A DNA stretch of 37,095 nucleotides, from assembly GCA_024709685.1 (NCBI GenBank), contig JANJWF010000125.1:1-37095 (forward strand). The letters run 5' to 3'. Below the pieces are notes generated by a model. That model saw only the letters and a program-made list of their open reading frames with translations. It was not told the origin of the DNA and did not search any database. The position numbers were made by a program, and so were the translations under genes. The stretch is from Thiobacillus sp. GTDB taxonomy: Bacteria; Pseudomonadota; Gammaproteobacteria; Burkholderiales; Thiobacillaceae. Below, piece after piece: positions 18,990-27,872 of the stretch (positions within the stretch are counted from its first letter, which is position 1; each line of letters begins with the position of its first letter).

Positions 18990-19388
18990 CTACATTTTCG
19001 GGTGGCCTTCCTGCACATATTCCTTTTCGTGCTTTTCCTGGCAGACGATGCAGCGCTTGGCGGTCGGGTAGGCCTTCAGGCGAGCGAAGCCGATATCGCC
19101 CCCGCAGTCGATGCATACGCCGTATTCCCCATCCTTGATGCGCCGGAACGCGGCCTCGATGTCCCGGATCGCCTGAACCTGACGGTCCAGTCTGGCCACG
19201 TTGAAATCAGCCAGCGCATTGGCCACCGATTCGTCGCCGGTATCGCCGGGCTCGGCGTTGAGCAGGCCGATGCGGTGCTGATCGTCCGAGTCTTCCAGTT
19301 CGTCCCGGACCTCGCGCAACAGCGTCTGATAATCCGTCTTGAGTCTCTTGACGAGCTGATCGAGCTGGGACTGGCTAAGTTCGGGCAT
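18990..19388 (-). CDS. TraR/DksA family zinc-finger protein
   Basis: RIKDGEYGVCIDCGGDIGFARLKAYPTAKRCIVCQEKHEKE: C4 zinc finger after a coiled-coil N-terminus. Confidence 0.92.
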   Translation of the reverse strand: MPELSQSQLDQLVKRLKTDYQTLLREVRDELEDSDDQHRIGLLNAEPGDTGDESVANALADFNVARLDRQVQAIRDIEAAFRRIKDGEYGVCIDCGGDIGFARLKAYPTAKRCIVCQEKHEKEYVQEGHPKM

Positions 19389-19509
19389 CAAGCCTCCTGC
19401 GCAGGTCGGGTTGGATCGAAACCAACCCCCAGAATAGCAACACCCTGAATCAATGGCGAACCGAAGATTGCCGGGCCCGTGCTTCGCTTTCTCCTCAGGC
19501 AGCCCATGC

Positions 19510-20748
19510 CTACGCCTCCACGAACATGTGTCCCGTTTCGAGGCAGTCGCACAACGTGCGATAGACCTGCTGCTGGCGCGCGATCGAACCGTCTTGGGCA
19601 AGCGCCCGCAGGATGCGGCGGGCAAGCGGCCCGTGTTCCAGCATGACGTGCAGGGTCTCGAACCAGAAAGTGGAACGGTTCAGCCCGGTCCGGATGATGA
19701 GGTGCCGCCACAGTTCGCCTGCCCGATAGGATGGATCGGACAGCCCCAGCAGACGCAGATACCCGGCATCGTCGATCACCGCCTGATCGGCGTCGCGGAT
19801 GCAGGCGTGCAGGATCTTTGCCAGGCTGTCGGTACTGATCGCCTGCTGCAGGGCGAGCGACGACCATCTTCCGTCATAGAGCGTCCGGATGACGGCGCTG
19901 GCGGCGGCAGCGATGGCAAGGTCGGCACGCGGGCATTCCTGCACGTCGATCACGCGGATTTCGAGGGCGCTGCGGTCGAAGCGCGGGATCGCGCCGCGGG
20001 CGTTGAGCCATTCGTGACGCAGCAGCCCCTCGGGGTCGAGTGGGGCGATGTCGCGGTACATCGGTGCCAGCACCTGCGTCTCGTACTCGGCACGGCTGCC
20101 GGCCGTATCCGGGATCACCTGGCCGATCACCGAGGGGACGCGCCGGACGGCCGTGCAGTAGCAGGCCATGCGGGTGTCCAGATAGCCGCCCGGCGCGCCG
20201 TCGGCGATCGGCGAACTCGCGGCGATCGCAGGCAGGATGGGCAGCAGCACCCGCACCGCGGCGTGCAGGCGGGCGAACTCGGCGTCGTTGGCGAAGGGCA
20301 GGTTGAGGTGCACGCTCTGCAGGTTGGCCTGGCCGTGCTGCCTGCAGTCGAAGATGCGGTCGTAGGCCTGATAGATGGAGGCCTGGTCGTGGGGCCACAA
20401 ACGGGTTTCGGCGGCGGGATTCATCCACGGGTGCATGCCAGCCGGCATGAGGCAGGCGCCCATGGGCTGCAGCAGGCGATTGATGGCGCCGATTTCGGCC
20501 TGGAAGCCGGCGACGAGCGATTCGAGTGAAGGTTGGGGGCGGGTGTTCTTGAGCTCGACGAGATGCAGCACGATCTCGTTGGACCACCCGAAGCGCCCAC
20601 GCTCGACTTCCGATGCATCGCTTCCCGCTGCCGCCCGCAGCAGGGCGTCGGCGATCGGCGCGACCGCGAGTGTGCGCCGGTCGACGATCATGTATTCGAG
20701 CTCGACGCCGTAGCCCGCGAAAGCATGCAGCGCCCGCGCAGCCGTCAT
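19510..20748 (-). CDS. Glutamate-cysteine ligase family 2 (GCS2)-like carboxylate-amine ligase
   Basis: GYGVELEYMIVDRRTLAVAPIAD...NEIVLHLVELKNTRPQPSL...MPAGMHPWMNP...SVHLNLPF: GCS2 pattern. Confidence 0.88.
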   Translation of the reverse strand: MTAARALHAFAGYGVELEYMIVDRRTLAVAPIADALLRAAAGSDASEVERGRFGWSNEIVLHLVELKNTRPQPSLESLVAGFQAEIGAINRLLQPMGACLMPAGMHPWMNPAAETRLWPHDQASIYQAYDRIFDCRQHGQANLQSVHLNLPFANDAEFARLHAAVRVLLPILPAIAASSPIADGAPGGYLDTRMACYCTAVRRVPSVIGQVIPDTAGSRAEYETQVLAPMYRDIAPLDPEGLLRHEWLNARGAIPRFDRSALEIRVIDVQECPRADLAIAAAASAVIRTLYDGRWSSLALQQAISTDSLAKILHACIRDADQAVIDDAGYLRLLGLSDPSYRAGELWRHLIIRTGLNRSTFWFETLHVMLEHGPLARRILRALAQDGSIARQQQVYRTLCDCLETGHMFVEA

Positions 20749-22214
20749 GCGTTGACCCGCTTTCGCGCCTCGATGCGGCGCACGAACGAGCCAATGATCT
20801 CGCGGTAGAGGGCGTCCTTCAGCACGCCGTCCTCGTTGCCGGCGTCGATATTGGGATTATCGTTGATCTCGATGACATGGCAGCGGCTGCCTACCTGCTT
20901 GATGTCCACGCCGTAGAGGCCGTCGCCGATCAGATTGGCGGCCTTCAGCGCGAGCTTCACCACCTCTTCCGGCGCCTCGGCCACCGCCATGGCCTGGACC
21001 GGGCCTTCTTCGTATCCGTGGCGCCCGGCTTCGCGCTTGACGATCTGCCAGTGATCCTTGGCCATGTAGTACCTGCAGACGAATAGCGGGCGCCGGTCGA
21101 GGATGCCGACGCGCCAGTCGAACTCGGTGGGGAGCCATTCCTGCGCGACGATCAGTTCCGACTTTTGCAGCAATGCGCCGACCTTGGCGGCCAGTTCAGG
21201 CTCCGACTCGAGCCTCGCCACGCCGAGCGAACCCGAGCTGTCCGGCTGCTTCAGCACGCACGGCAGCCCGAGGCCTGGAATGATCTGGTCGAGGTTGCCC
21301 TGGTGCACCATCAGCGTGCGCGGCGCGGGGATGTTGTGGCGGGCGAGCAGTTCGGCGAGATAGACCTTGTTGTTGCAGCGCAGGATGGAATCGGGATCGT
21401 CGATCACCACCAGGCCTTCTGCAGCCGCCCGCCGTGAGAAGCGGTAGGTGTAGTGGTTGGGGTAAGTCGTGTCGCGGATGAACAGCGCGTCGAACTGGGG
21501 TAGCCGGCCCAGATCGGCGCGGGTGATGAATTCAACCGCCAGCCCGACCTCGGTTGCGGCCTTCTCGAATAGCTGCATGGCGCGGGCGTTCGATGGCGGT
21601 TCCGCATCGTCGGGGTTATGCAGGATGGCGAGATCGAAGCGCGGCGCAGGGCGCCTGTGCGCAGGGCGCCGATGGCCCATGAAATACGCGGTGGCGGCTT
21701 CGACCACGAAGTCATGGTGCGGCGGCGGAATGTCGCTGGCGGCAATGGCACGCACGCTGCGAAGATGCCACCTGCCGCAACGACGCTCGAAATGCGCGCG
21801 CAGCAGGGGCGCCTGCAGACGGCTGAAGAGCTGGTGGCTGAGGGCATCGTGGCGGCTCGCCACGTTTCGGCCGAAATAGATACTGAGTTCAAAATCGTCT
21901 GATTTGATGGATGCGAGCGACCTCTGCACCAGCTCGTCGAGGTCCTCGGTGAGCAGCCGCACCATGTTCTGCGACTGCAGGTCCTCCATCGTGCTCACCC
22001 TGGGCAGCGGCTTGTGGCCGCGCGCCTCGGCCAGCAGGGAGACGTAGTAGCCGAGGCTCTGGTAGCGATACGAGCGGCACAGATTGAATGCCTTGACCGA
22101 GTGGTCTTCGCCGAAGGCGGGATCGGTCAGGTAGGCACGTGCCGACACCACGCTCACGCCGGGAATGTCGAGCGGCCAGTCGCGCGGGTTGTCGACGACG
22201 ATGAGGATGCTCAT
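20745..22214 (-). CDS. RimK-like ATP-grasp ligase with RLAN-type N-terminal domain
   Basis: N-terminus MSILIVVDNPRDWPLDIPGVSVVSARAYLTDP...; C-terminal ATP-grasp: LPCVLKQPDSSGSLGVARLES...LIVAQEWLPTEFDWRVGILDRRPLFVCRY...GVDIKQVGSRCHVIEINDNPNIDAGNED. Confidence 0.92.
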   Translation of the reverse strand: MSILIVVDNPRDWPLDIPGVSVVSARAYLTDPAFGEDHSVKAFNLCRSYRYQSLGYYVSLLAEARGHKPLPRVSTMEDLQSQNMVRLLTEDLDELVQRSLASIKSDDFELSIYFGRNVASRHDALSHQLFSRLQAPLLRAHFERRCGRWHLRSVRAIAASDIPPPHHDFVVEAATAYFMGHRRPAHRRPAPRFDLAILHNPDDAEPPSNARAMQLFEKAATEVGLAVEFITRADLGRLPQFDALFIRDTTYPNHYTYRFSRRAAAEGLVVIDDPDSILRCNNKVYLAELLARHNIPAPRTLMVHQGNLDQIIPGLGLPCVLKQPDSSGSLGVARLESEPELAAKVGALLQKSELIVAQEWLPTEFDWRVGILDRRPLFVCRYYMAKDHWQIVKREAGRHGYEEGPVQAMAVAEAPEEVVKLALKAANLIGDGLYGVDIKQVGSRCHVIEINDNPNIDAGNEDGVLKDALYREIIGSFVRRIEARKRVNA

Positions 22215-22942
22215 GGCCCGTCCTTCGGCGCGGCCCGCGGCGGGTAGACCAGCAGCAGATTGGCGTCGTGGGTCACGATGCCGAGCAGGATCGCGCCGAT
22301 CACGCGATCGATACTGACCCAGTATTCATGCGACGGGCTGTAGGGGTGGCGCCAGTAGGGGTCCGCCACCAGCACGCTGTGCTTTGTCCGGTCGTAACCG
22401 GCGATCACGACGAAATGCCCGGCGGGCAGGCCGCGAATGTCGTCCGGCAGATCGTCCGGTCCGTATTCGCGCGCCGCACGATACAGGTAGGTGGAACTCA
22501 GCCCCGTGATGATGGGTTGATTGCGGCGCAGCAGGCCGCGGATCAGCGGGCGCGAGAGGTCGGCCAGACGCAGTCGTCCGCCCAGGCGCAGGAACTCCAG
22601 ATAGCCCTCGGTGACGTGCTGCAGCCTGGCGTCCTGCTTGTGCGTGCGCTGCTGTCGCAGGCGCTCGGCGATGTCTACTCCCGGCGCAAACCAGGTGGGA
22701 TCGAACACCGTCAGGTTGTAGGTGTAGATGGTGGCCTGATAGCCGTGGCGCAGGGCATCGCAGGCCAGGAAAATCGCAAAGGTGCCGCCGTGCGCCAGCC
22801 TGTGGGTGCGATCGATCACCTCCGCAAGCCGCACATCGCCCCCCCAGTAGTTGTAGACGGCCTGCAGGCAGGTGGGGCCGCAGGTCGTCTCGTCCGGTTG
22901 CGGCAGCATCCTGACCGGCAGGCGCAGCTTGACGGGGTGCAT
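22211..22942 (-). CDS. Stand-alone C39-type papain-like cysteine peptidase
   Basis: QPDETTCGPTCLQAVYNYWGGDVRLAEVIDRTHRL...LPAGHFVVIAGYDRTKHSVLVADPYW: Cys, His and Asp of the C39 active site, no ABC transporter fusion. Confidence 0.85.
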   Translation of the reverse strand: MHPVKLRLPVRMLPQPDETTCGPTCLQAVYNYWGGDVRLAEVIDRTHRLAHGGTFAIFLACDALRHGYQATIYTYNLTVFDPTWFAPGVDIAERLRQQRTHKQDARLQHVTEGYLEFLRLGGRLRLADLSRPLIRGLLRRNQPIITGLSSTYLYRAAREYGPDDLPDDIRGLPAGHFVVIAGYDRTKHSVLVADPYWRHPYSPSHEYWVSIDRVIGAILLGIVTHDANLLLVYPPRAAPKDGP

Positions 22943-22992
22943 GGACGGGCTTCGCCTGGAGCTGCTTGTCGTTGGTCAGGGCGGGGTGGCGG

Positions 22993-23487
22993 CTAGCGTT
23001 GCCACGTCACGCGCAGCAGGTTCTCCTGTTCGTTGTAGTGGTACTCCAGCTCACCCTGGTAGGCATGATGCAGTGCTTCTCCGATGCCGCGGGCGAGATG
23101 GATATCGGTCGTGGTGATCTGGATACCGTCGTCCTGATCCTCGATCTTCATGATCCGCTTCAGCGGATGCTCGGCCTTGGTCCGGCTTTCCTCGTTCCTG
23201 GCCAACTGCAGCAATTCCTCGCGGTGATCCTTGAAGAACGTCCCGCTCACGGTCACATACCCGGCGGGGTATTCGTCCTGAATGCGGTGGCACGCCGGGC
23301 ACATTTCCTCGTGCGCCTCGGCAGGCCTCGTGAGCCATTGCCAGCGGCCCTCGTGGAAAACGGCGCCACATTGCGGACAAACCGTCGGTTCCGGCAACTT
23401 GTGCGTGACCTTGTAAGCGTCGTGGCGGGATTCCTGAACCAGGCGGTCGCGTCGGACAGGGTGGAAGTCGGTGAACCGGGTCTTCAT
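22993..23487 (-). CDS. BCAM0308-like Zn-ribbon protein
   Basis: MKTRFTDFHPVRRDRLVQESRHDAYKVTHKLPEPTVCPQCGAVFHEGRWQW...EEMCPACHRIQDEYPAGYVTVSG: two CxxC pairs. Confidence 0.7.
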   Translation of the reverse strand: MKTRFTDFHPVRRDRLVQESRHDAYKVTHKLPEPTVCPQCGAVFHEGRWQWLTRPAEAHEEMCPACHRIQDEYPAGYVTVSGTFFKDHREELLQLARNEESRTKAEHPLKRIMKIEDQDDGIQITTTDIHLARGIGEALHHAYQGELEYHYNEQENLLRVTWQR

Positions 23488-23559
23488 GTTGCGCTCCTTC
23501 GGTGATGGCAAAAAGTCGGCTTACAGCCAGTAGCAGGACGCGCGAAGCGTGACGGCGGC

Positions 23560-24069
23560 TCAGCGGGACGGCTTCAGCAGCCTGAGGGTCTCGCGCATGA
23601 ATGCCGGCAGGTCGGCTGGCCGCCGCGAGGTGACCAGCGCGCCATCCACCACCACTTCGCTGTCTTCGTATTCCGCGGCCGCCTGCTGCAGTTCTTCGGC
23701 GACCGAGGGTGAGCAGGTGGCACGCCGGCCGGCCATCACGCCCGCGGTGATCAGGATCTGCGGGCCATGGCAGATGGCGGCAACGGGCTTGCCGGCGCGC
23801 ACGAAGGCCTGGGCGATCGCGATCGCGGCCGCTTCTCTGCGCAGCTTCGAGGGGGCCTTGCCGCCCGGCAGGATGAGAAGGCCGTAGGCTTCGGGATCGA
23901 CGTCGCGCAGTGCGATGTCGGCGACGACCTCGTAGCCGTGCTTGCCGACGATCCTTCCCCTGGCGATCGACGCGACGTCGACCTGCATCCCTTCCTCCTG
24001 CAGCCGGTAGTACGGATACAGCAGTTCGGTGTCCTCGAAATGGTCTGCGCTGACGATCAGTGCTCTCAT
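23560..24069 (-). CDS. DJ-1/PfpI family protein
   Basis: MRALIVSADHFEDTELLYPYYRLQEEGMQVDVAS...GLLILPGGKAPSKLR...GKPVAAICHGPQILITAGVMAGRRATCSPSV: AICHG nucleophile motif. Confidence 0.93.
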   Translation of the reverse strand: MRALIVSADHFEDTELLYPYYRLQEEGMQVDVASIARGRIVGKHGYEVVADIALRDVDPEAYGLLILPGGKAPSKLRREAAAIAIAQAFVRAGKPVAAICHGPQILITAGVMAGRRATCSPSVAEELQQAAAEYEDSEVVVDGALVTSRRPADLPAFMRETLRLLKPSR

Positions 24070-24072
24070 CGG

Positions 24073-24234
24073 TTATGCCTTCCGTTCCAGCGAGATGCCG
24101 ACCAGTTCGATGAGCACCCCCAGCGCAAGCACCCCCAGCCCGGCCCAGGCTTCGGGCGCCAGGAACAGCAGCACGCCTCCCGCCACCACCAGGAAGATCG
24201 CCAGAATTCGCCTCGGCCGCCGCTTGCTCAACAT
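24073..24234 (-). CDS. Small hydrophobic membrane protein, 53 aa
   Basis: MLSKRRPRRILAIFLVVAGGVLLFLAPEAWAGLGVLALGVLIELVGISLERKA*; below ORF track cutoff; fills the gap upstream of the PfpI gene. Confidence 0.7.
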   Translation of the reverse strand: MLSKRRPRRILAIFLVVAGGVLLFLAPEAWAGLGVLALGVLIELVGISLERKA

Positions 24235-24258
24235 GTGGGTTCTCTCGCTCCTGGCGGT

Positions 24259-24759
24259 CTATTCGTAGCGAATGAAGTTTTCGGCGAGGGCGTCGGCGCC
24301 AAAATATTCGATCAGCGCCTCGATCTCCGCCAGCAGCGTGTCGTCCTCGTCCTCGTCCATCACGCCGTCGCCCACCAGGCGCGCGCCCAATCCGCCGATC
24401 AGGGCTTCGCGGACGGTGGCCAGCGTCGGGAAATTTTCGCGGTTGTCGTCGTTGACTACCCATTCGATCGCGCGCGAGAGCTGCTCGCTCGCATACGCCT
24501 GTGCGAAGTCGACGGCCAGCGCGCTGGCGCCGAATTCCTCGATGAGGGCGTCGAGTTCGTCGAGGAGCGACTCGTCGATGTCGATGTGGTGGAGTTGTTC
24601 GGCCTCGTTGAAGTCGGTGGGGAGGAGGTCGGCGAGAAAGCGACGCACAGCAATCAGCGTGACGGGTTGCTCGGACTCCGGATTGTTGATCCGGGCCCTG
24701 AGCAGTGCCGACAGGCGCGGACTGACGCGGCTGGCAATATCGATGGGATTTCGGGTCAT
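24259..24759 (-). CDS. Uncharacterised acidic protein with internal duplication
   Basis: MTRNPIDIASRVSPRLSALLRARINNPESE...; DESLLDELDALIEEFGASALAVDFAQAY and DDTLLAEIEALIEYFGADALAENFIRYE are duplicates. Confidence 0.7.
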   Translation of the reverse strand: MTRNPIDIASRVSPRLSALLRARINNPESEQPVTLIAVRRFLADLLPTDFNEAEQLHHIDIDESLLDELDALIEEFGASALAVDFAQAYASEQLSRAIEWVVNDDNRENFPTLATVREALIGGLGARLVGDGVMDEDEDDTLLAEIEALIEYFGADALAENFIRYE

Positions 24760-25013
24760 GGCGTGTCCTGCTGTCTGAAGCCACAGGTGGCGAATAGTGA
24801 ATTTGTCGAACTCACTGCCTATATAAAGGTATAGCAGAAGGTTTTCGGGTCTTGCGCGTGCGTCGGCGTGCCAGCGGGCGAATGAGCCCTGCAACCCGAC
24901 TGAGACGTCTGCGTGAGGCCGAGGCGTGTCGGAACCTGCGAAGGGTGGTAGGCTGGGATCGGCTATCGCGGCCGCAATGGCCGCCGTCTTTGAACGCTTT
25001 CCAGGAATTCCCC

Positions 25014-27725
25014 ATGCGCACCACTGCCCCGAAAACGGTCCATCTCAAGGACTACACGCCCCCCGCCTGGCTCGTCGACACGGTCGATCTGCATGTTTCG
25101 ATCCATCAGGGTCACGCCGAGGCCCGCGCCCGGCTTGCCTGCCGGCGCAATCCGCAAGGGGCGGGCGGCCCGCTCGTCCTGAACGGCCAGGAACTCGCGT
25201 TGCAGTCCGCGAGCCTCGACGGCGCCGCACTTGAGCCGTCGCGCCATACGCTCGACGAGGAAACGCTGACCATCGCGGGCGCGGATTCCGCGCCGCTGCC
25301 GGACGCCTTCGTGCTCGAAACCGTCGTGCGCATCGAGCCGGACGCCAATACCCAGCTATCCGGCCTCTACCGCTCGAAAGACGGCTACTTCACCCAGTGC
25401 GAGGCCGAGGGTTTCCGCCGCATCACCTTCTTCCCCGACCGCCCGGACGTGATGGCGCGCTACAGCTGCACCGTGGAGGCCGAGCGCGAGCGCTTCCCGC
25501 AGTTGCTGTCGAACGGCAACCTCGCCGCTGCCGGCGTCTGCGAGCACGACCCCGCGCGTCACTGGGCACGCTGGGAAGACCCGTTCCCCAAGCCGTCGTA
25601 TCTCTTCGCGCTGGTCGCAGCCAAGCTCGACGTGCTCGAGGACCGCTTCGTCACGCGCTCCGGCCGCACGGTGCGGCTGGCGATCCACGTCGAACCCGGC
25701 AAGCTCGACCAGTGCGGCCACGCGATGACGGCGCTGACGAAGGCGATGCACTGGGACGAGGAACGCTTCGGCCTCGAGATGGACCTCGACTGCTACATGA
25801 TCGTCGCGGTGGGCGACTTCAACATGGGGGCGATGGAGAACAAGGGCCTCAACATCTTCAACACGAAGTACGTGCTGGCCCGCCCCGACACCGCGACCGA
25901 CGCCGACTACCAGGGCATCGACCGCGTCGTCGGCCACGAGTACTTCCACAACTGGACCGGCAACCGCGTCACCTGCCGCGACTGGTTCCAGCTCTCGCTG
26001 AAGGAGGGCCTCACCGTCTTCCGCGACCAGGAGTTCGGCGCCGACATCCATTCGCGCGCCGTCACCCGCATCCAGGAAGTGCGCGGCCTGCGCGTCGGCC
26101 AGTTCCCCGAGGACGCCGGCCCGATGGCGCATCCGGTGCGCCCGGCGTCCTACGCCGAGATCAACAACTTCTACACCGCGACCGTCTACAGCAAAGGCGC
26201 CGAAGTCGTGCGCATGATCCACACGCTCGTCGGACGCGAGGGCTTCCGCACCGGCATGGACCTCTATTTCCGGCGCCACGACGGCCAGGCCGTCACCTGC
26301 GACGATTTCGTCGCCGCGATGCAGGACGCGTCAGGCGTCGAGCTCAACCAGTTCCGCCGCTGGTACGCCCGCGCCGGCACCCCGCGCCTCAAGGCCGAGG
26401 GCAGCTGGGATGCGGCGACCAAGCGCTACACGCTGACGCTCACGCAAAGCCTCGCCGCGACCGCCTACGAGCGCCGGATGACGGAGACGGGCATGGCGGT
26501 CGACGAAGGCCCGCTCCACATTCCCGTTGCGCTCGGCCTGGTGCTGCCCGACGGCAGCGACGCCCCACTGCGGCTTGCCGGCGAGGCCGCGCACGCCGGC
26601 ACCACGCGCGTGCTCTCGCTCACCGAAGCCAGCCAGACCTTCGCCTTCGAGGACATCGCGGCAGCGCCGGTCGCCTCGCTGCTACGCGACTTTTCCGCGC
26701 CGGTGATCCTGGAATTCGACCAGTCCGACGCCGAACTCGCCCACCTGATGGCGCACGATTCCGATGCGTTCAACCGCTGGGATGCCGGCCAGCGTCTCGC
26801 CACCCGCGTGCTGCTCGCCGGCATCGCGTGCGGAGGGGAGGGCACAGACTGGATCCCCGCCGACTTCGTCGCCGCCTGCGGCCGCGTGCTCGACGCCGGC
26901 CTCGCGGAAGATCCCGCGCTCGCCGCCGAAGCGCTGGTGCTGCCGGCCGAGCAGGTGCTGGCGGAGGAGGTCGCCAGCCGCGGCGAAACCATCGACCCCG
27001 AGGCCATCCACCGCGCCCGCATCAGCCTGCGCCGCTATCTCGCCGTGCAATTGCGCGATCGTTTCGAGGCGGTCTGGGCCGCCCTCGCTCCCGCCGAGCC
27101 CTACGCACCCGACGGCGCCCAGGTCGGCCGCCGCGCATTGCGCAACCTCTGCCTCGGCTACCTTGCCGAGAGCGACGGGACGTATCTGAAAGCCGCCGTG
27201 CTCCCGCGTCTCATGGCGCAATTCGAGCAGGGCGGCAACATGACCGACGTCATCGCCGCGCTTTCCACGCTGGCCAACCTCGACCTGCCCGAACGCGAGA
27301 CCGCGCTCACGGCGTTCTACACGCATTGGCAGGACGAGGCGCTGGTGGTCGACAAATGGCTGCAGGTGCAGGCGACCTCGCGCCTGCCCGGCACCGCGGC
27401 GCGGGTACGCGAACTCATGCGTCACCCGGCCTTCGATATCAGAAACCCCAACAAGGTCTATTCGCTGGTGCGCAGCTTCTGCGCCGCCAACCCGTGCCAC
27501 TTCCATGCCGCAGACGGCAGCGGCTACGCACTCGCGGCCGACGTCATCGTCGAGCTGCAGGCGATCAACCCGCAGGTGGCCTCGCGCCTGGCACGCAGCT
27601 TCGACCGCTGGCGCCAGTTCGACGCCGTGCGCCAGGGGCATGCACGGGCGGCACTGGAGCGGATCCGGGACTGCGAAGGGTTGGCGAAGGATGTCGCCGA
27701 GGTGGTTGGCAATGCTTTGAGGTGA
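25014..27725 (+). CDS. pepN: Aminopeptidase N (M1 family)
   Basis: MRTTAPKTVHLKDYTPPAWLVDTVDL; GAMENKGLNIFN; HEYFHNWTGNRVTCRDWFQLSLKEGLTVFRDQEF: HEXXH-X18-E zinc site. Confidence 0.97.
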   Translation: MRTTAPKTVHLKDYTPPAWLVDTVDLHVSIHQGHAEARARLACRRNPQGAGGPLVLNGQELALQSASLDGAALEPSRHTLDEETLTIAGADSAPLPDAFVLETVVRIEPDANTQLSGLYRSKDGYFTQCEAEGFRRITFFPDRPDVMARYSCTVEAERERFPQLLSNGNLAAAGVCEHDPARHWARWEDPFPKPSYLFALVAAKLDVLEDRFVTRSGRTVRLAIHVEPGKLDQCGHAMTALTKAMHWDEERFGLEMDLDCYMIVAVGDFNMGAMENKGLNIFNTKYVLARPDTATDADYQGIDRVVGHEYFHNWTGNRVTCRDWFQLSLKEGLTVFRDQEFGADIHSRAVTRIQEVRGLRVGQFPEDAGPMAHPVRPASYAEINNFYTATVYSKGAEVVRMIHTLVGREGFRTGMDLYFRRHDGQAVTCDDFVAAMQDASGVELNQFRRWYARAGTPRLKAEGSWDAATKRYTLTLTQSLAATAYERRMTETGMAVDEGPLHIPVALGLVLPDGSDAPLRLAGEAAHAGTTRVLSLTEASQTFAFEDIAAAPVASLLRDFSAPVILEFDQSDAELAHLMAHDSDAFNRWDAGQRLATRVLLAGIACGGEGTDWIPADFVAACGRVLDAGLAEDPALAAEALVLPAEQVLAEEVASRGETIDPEAIHRARISLRRYLAVQLRDRFEAVWAALAPAEPYAPDGAQVGRRALRNLCLGYLAESDGTYLKAAVLPRLMAQFEQGGNMTDVIAALSTLANLDLPERETALTAFYTHWQDEALVVDKWLQVQATSRLPGTAARVRELMRHPAFDIRNPNKVYSLVRSFCAANPCHFHAADGSGYALAADVIVELQAINPQVASRLARSFDRWRQFDAVRQGHARAALERIRDCEGLAKDVAEVVGNALR

Positions 27726-27872
27726 GTAACACTGCCGGGTTACTCTATGACGCGTTTCCGTCCATATTTAGGACGGCCTAAAAAAAGATAAGCAGTTGTT
27801 TGTTATATATTTTTTTAATCGTTTGTCCCGAATGACGCTTTATAAACCGTCATTTAGGATGGACACTTTACG

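Noticed and set aside
23051-24784. 577-aa minus-strand ORF
   Set aside because: Arg/Pro-rich out-of-frame read spanning BCAM0308-like, PfpI and other genes; not protein-like.
25397-27781. 794-aa plus-strand ORF inside pepN
   Set aside because: Arg-rich alternate frame of pepN; the pepN frame has full M1 motifs.
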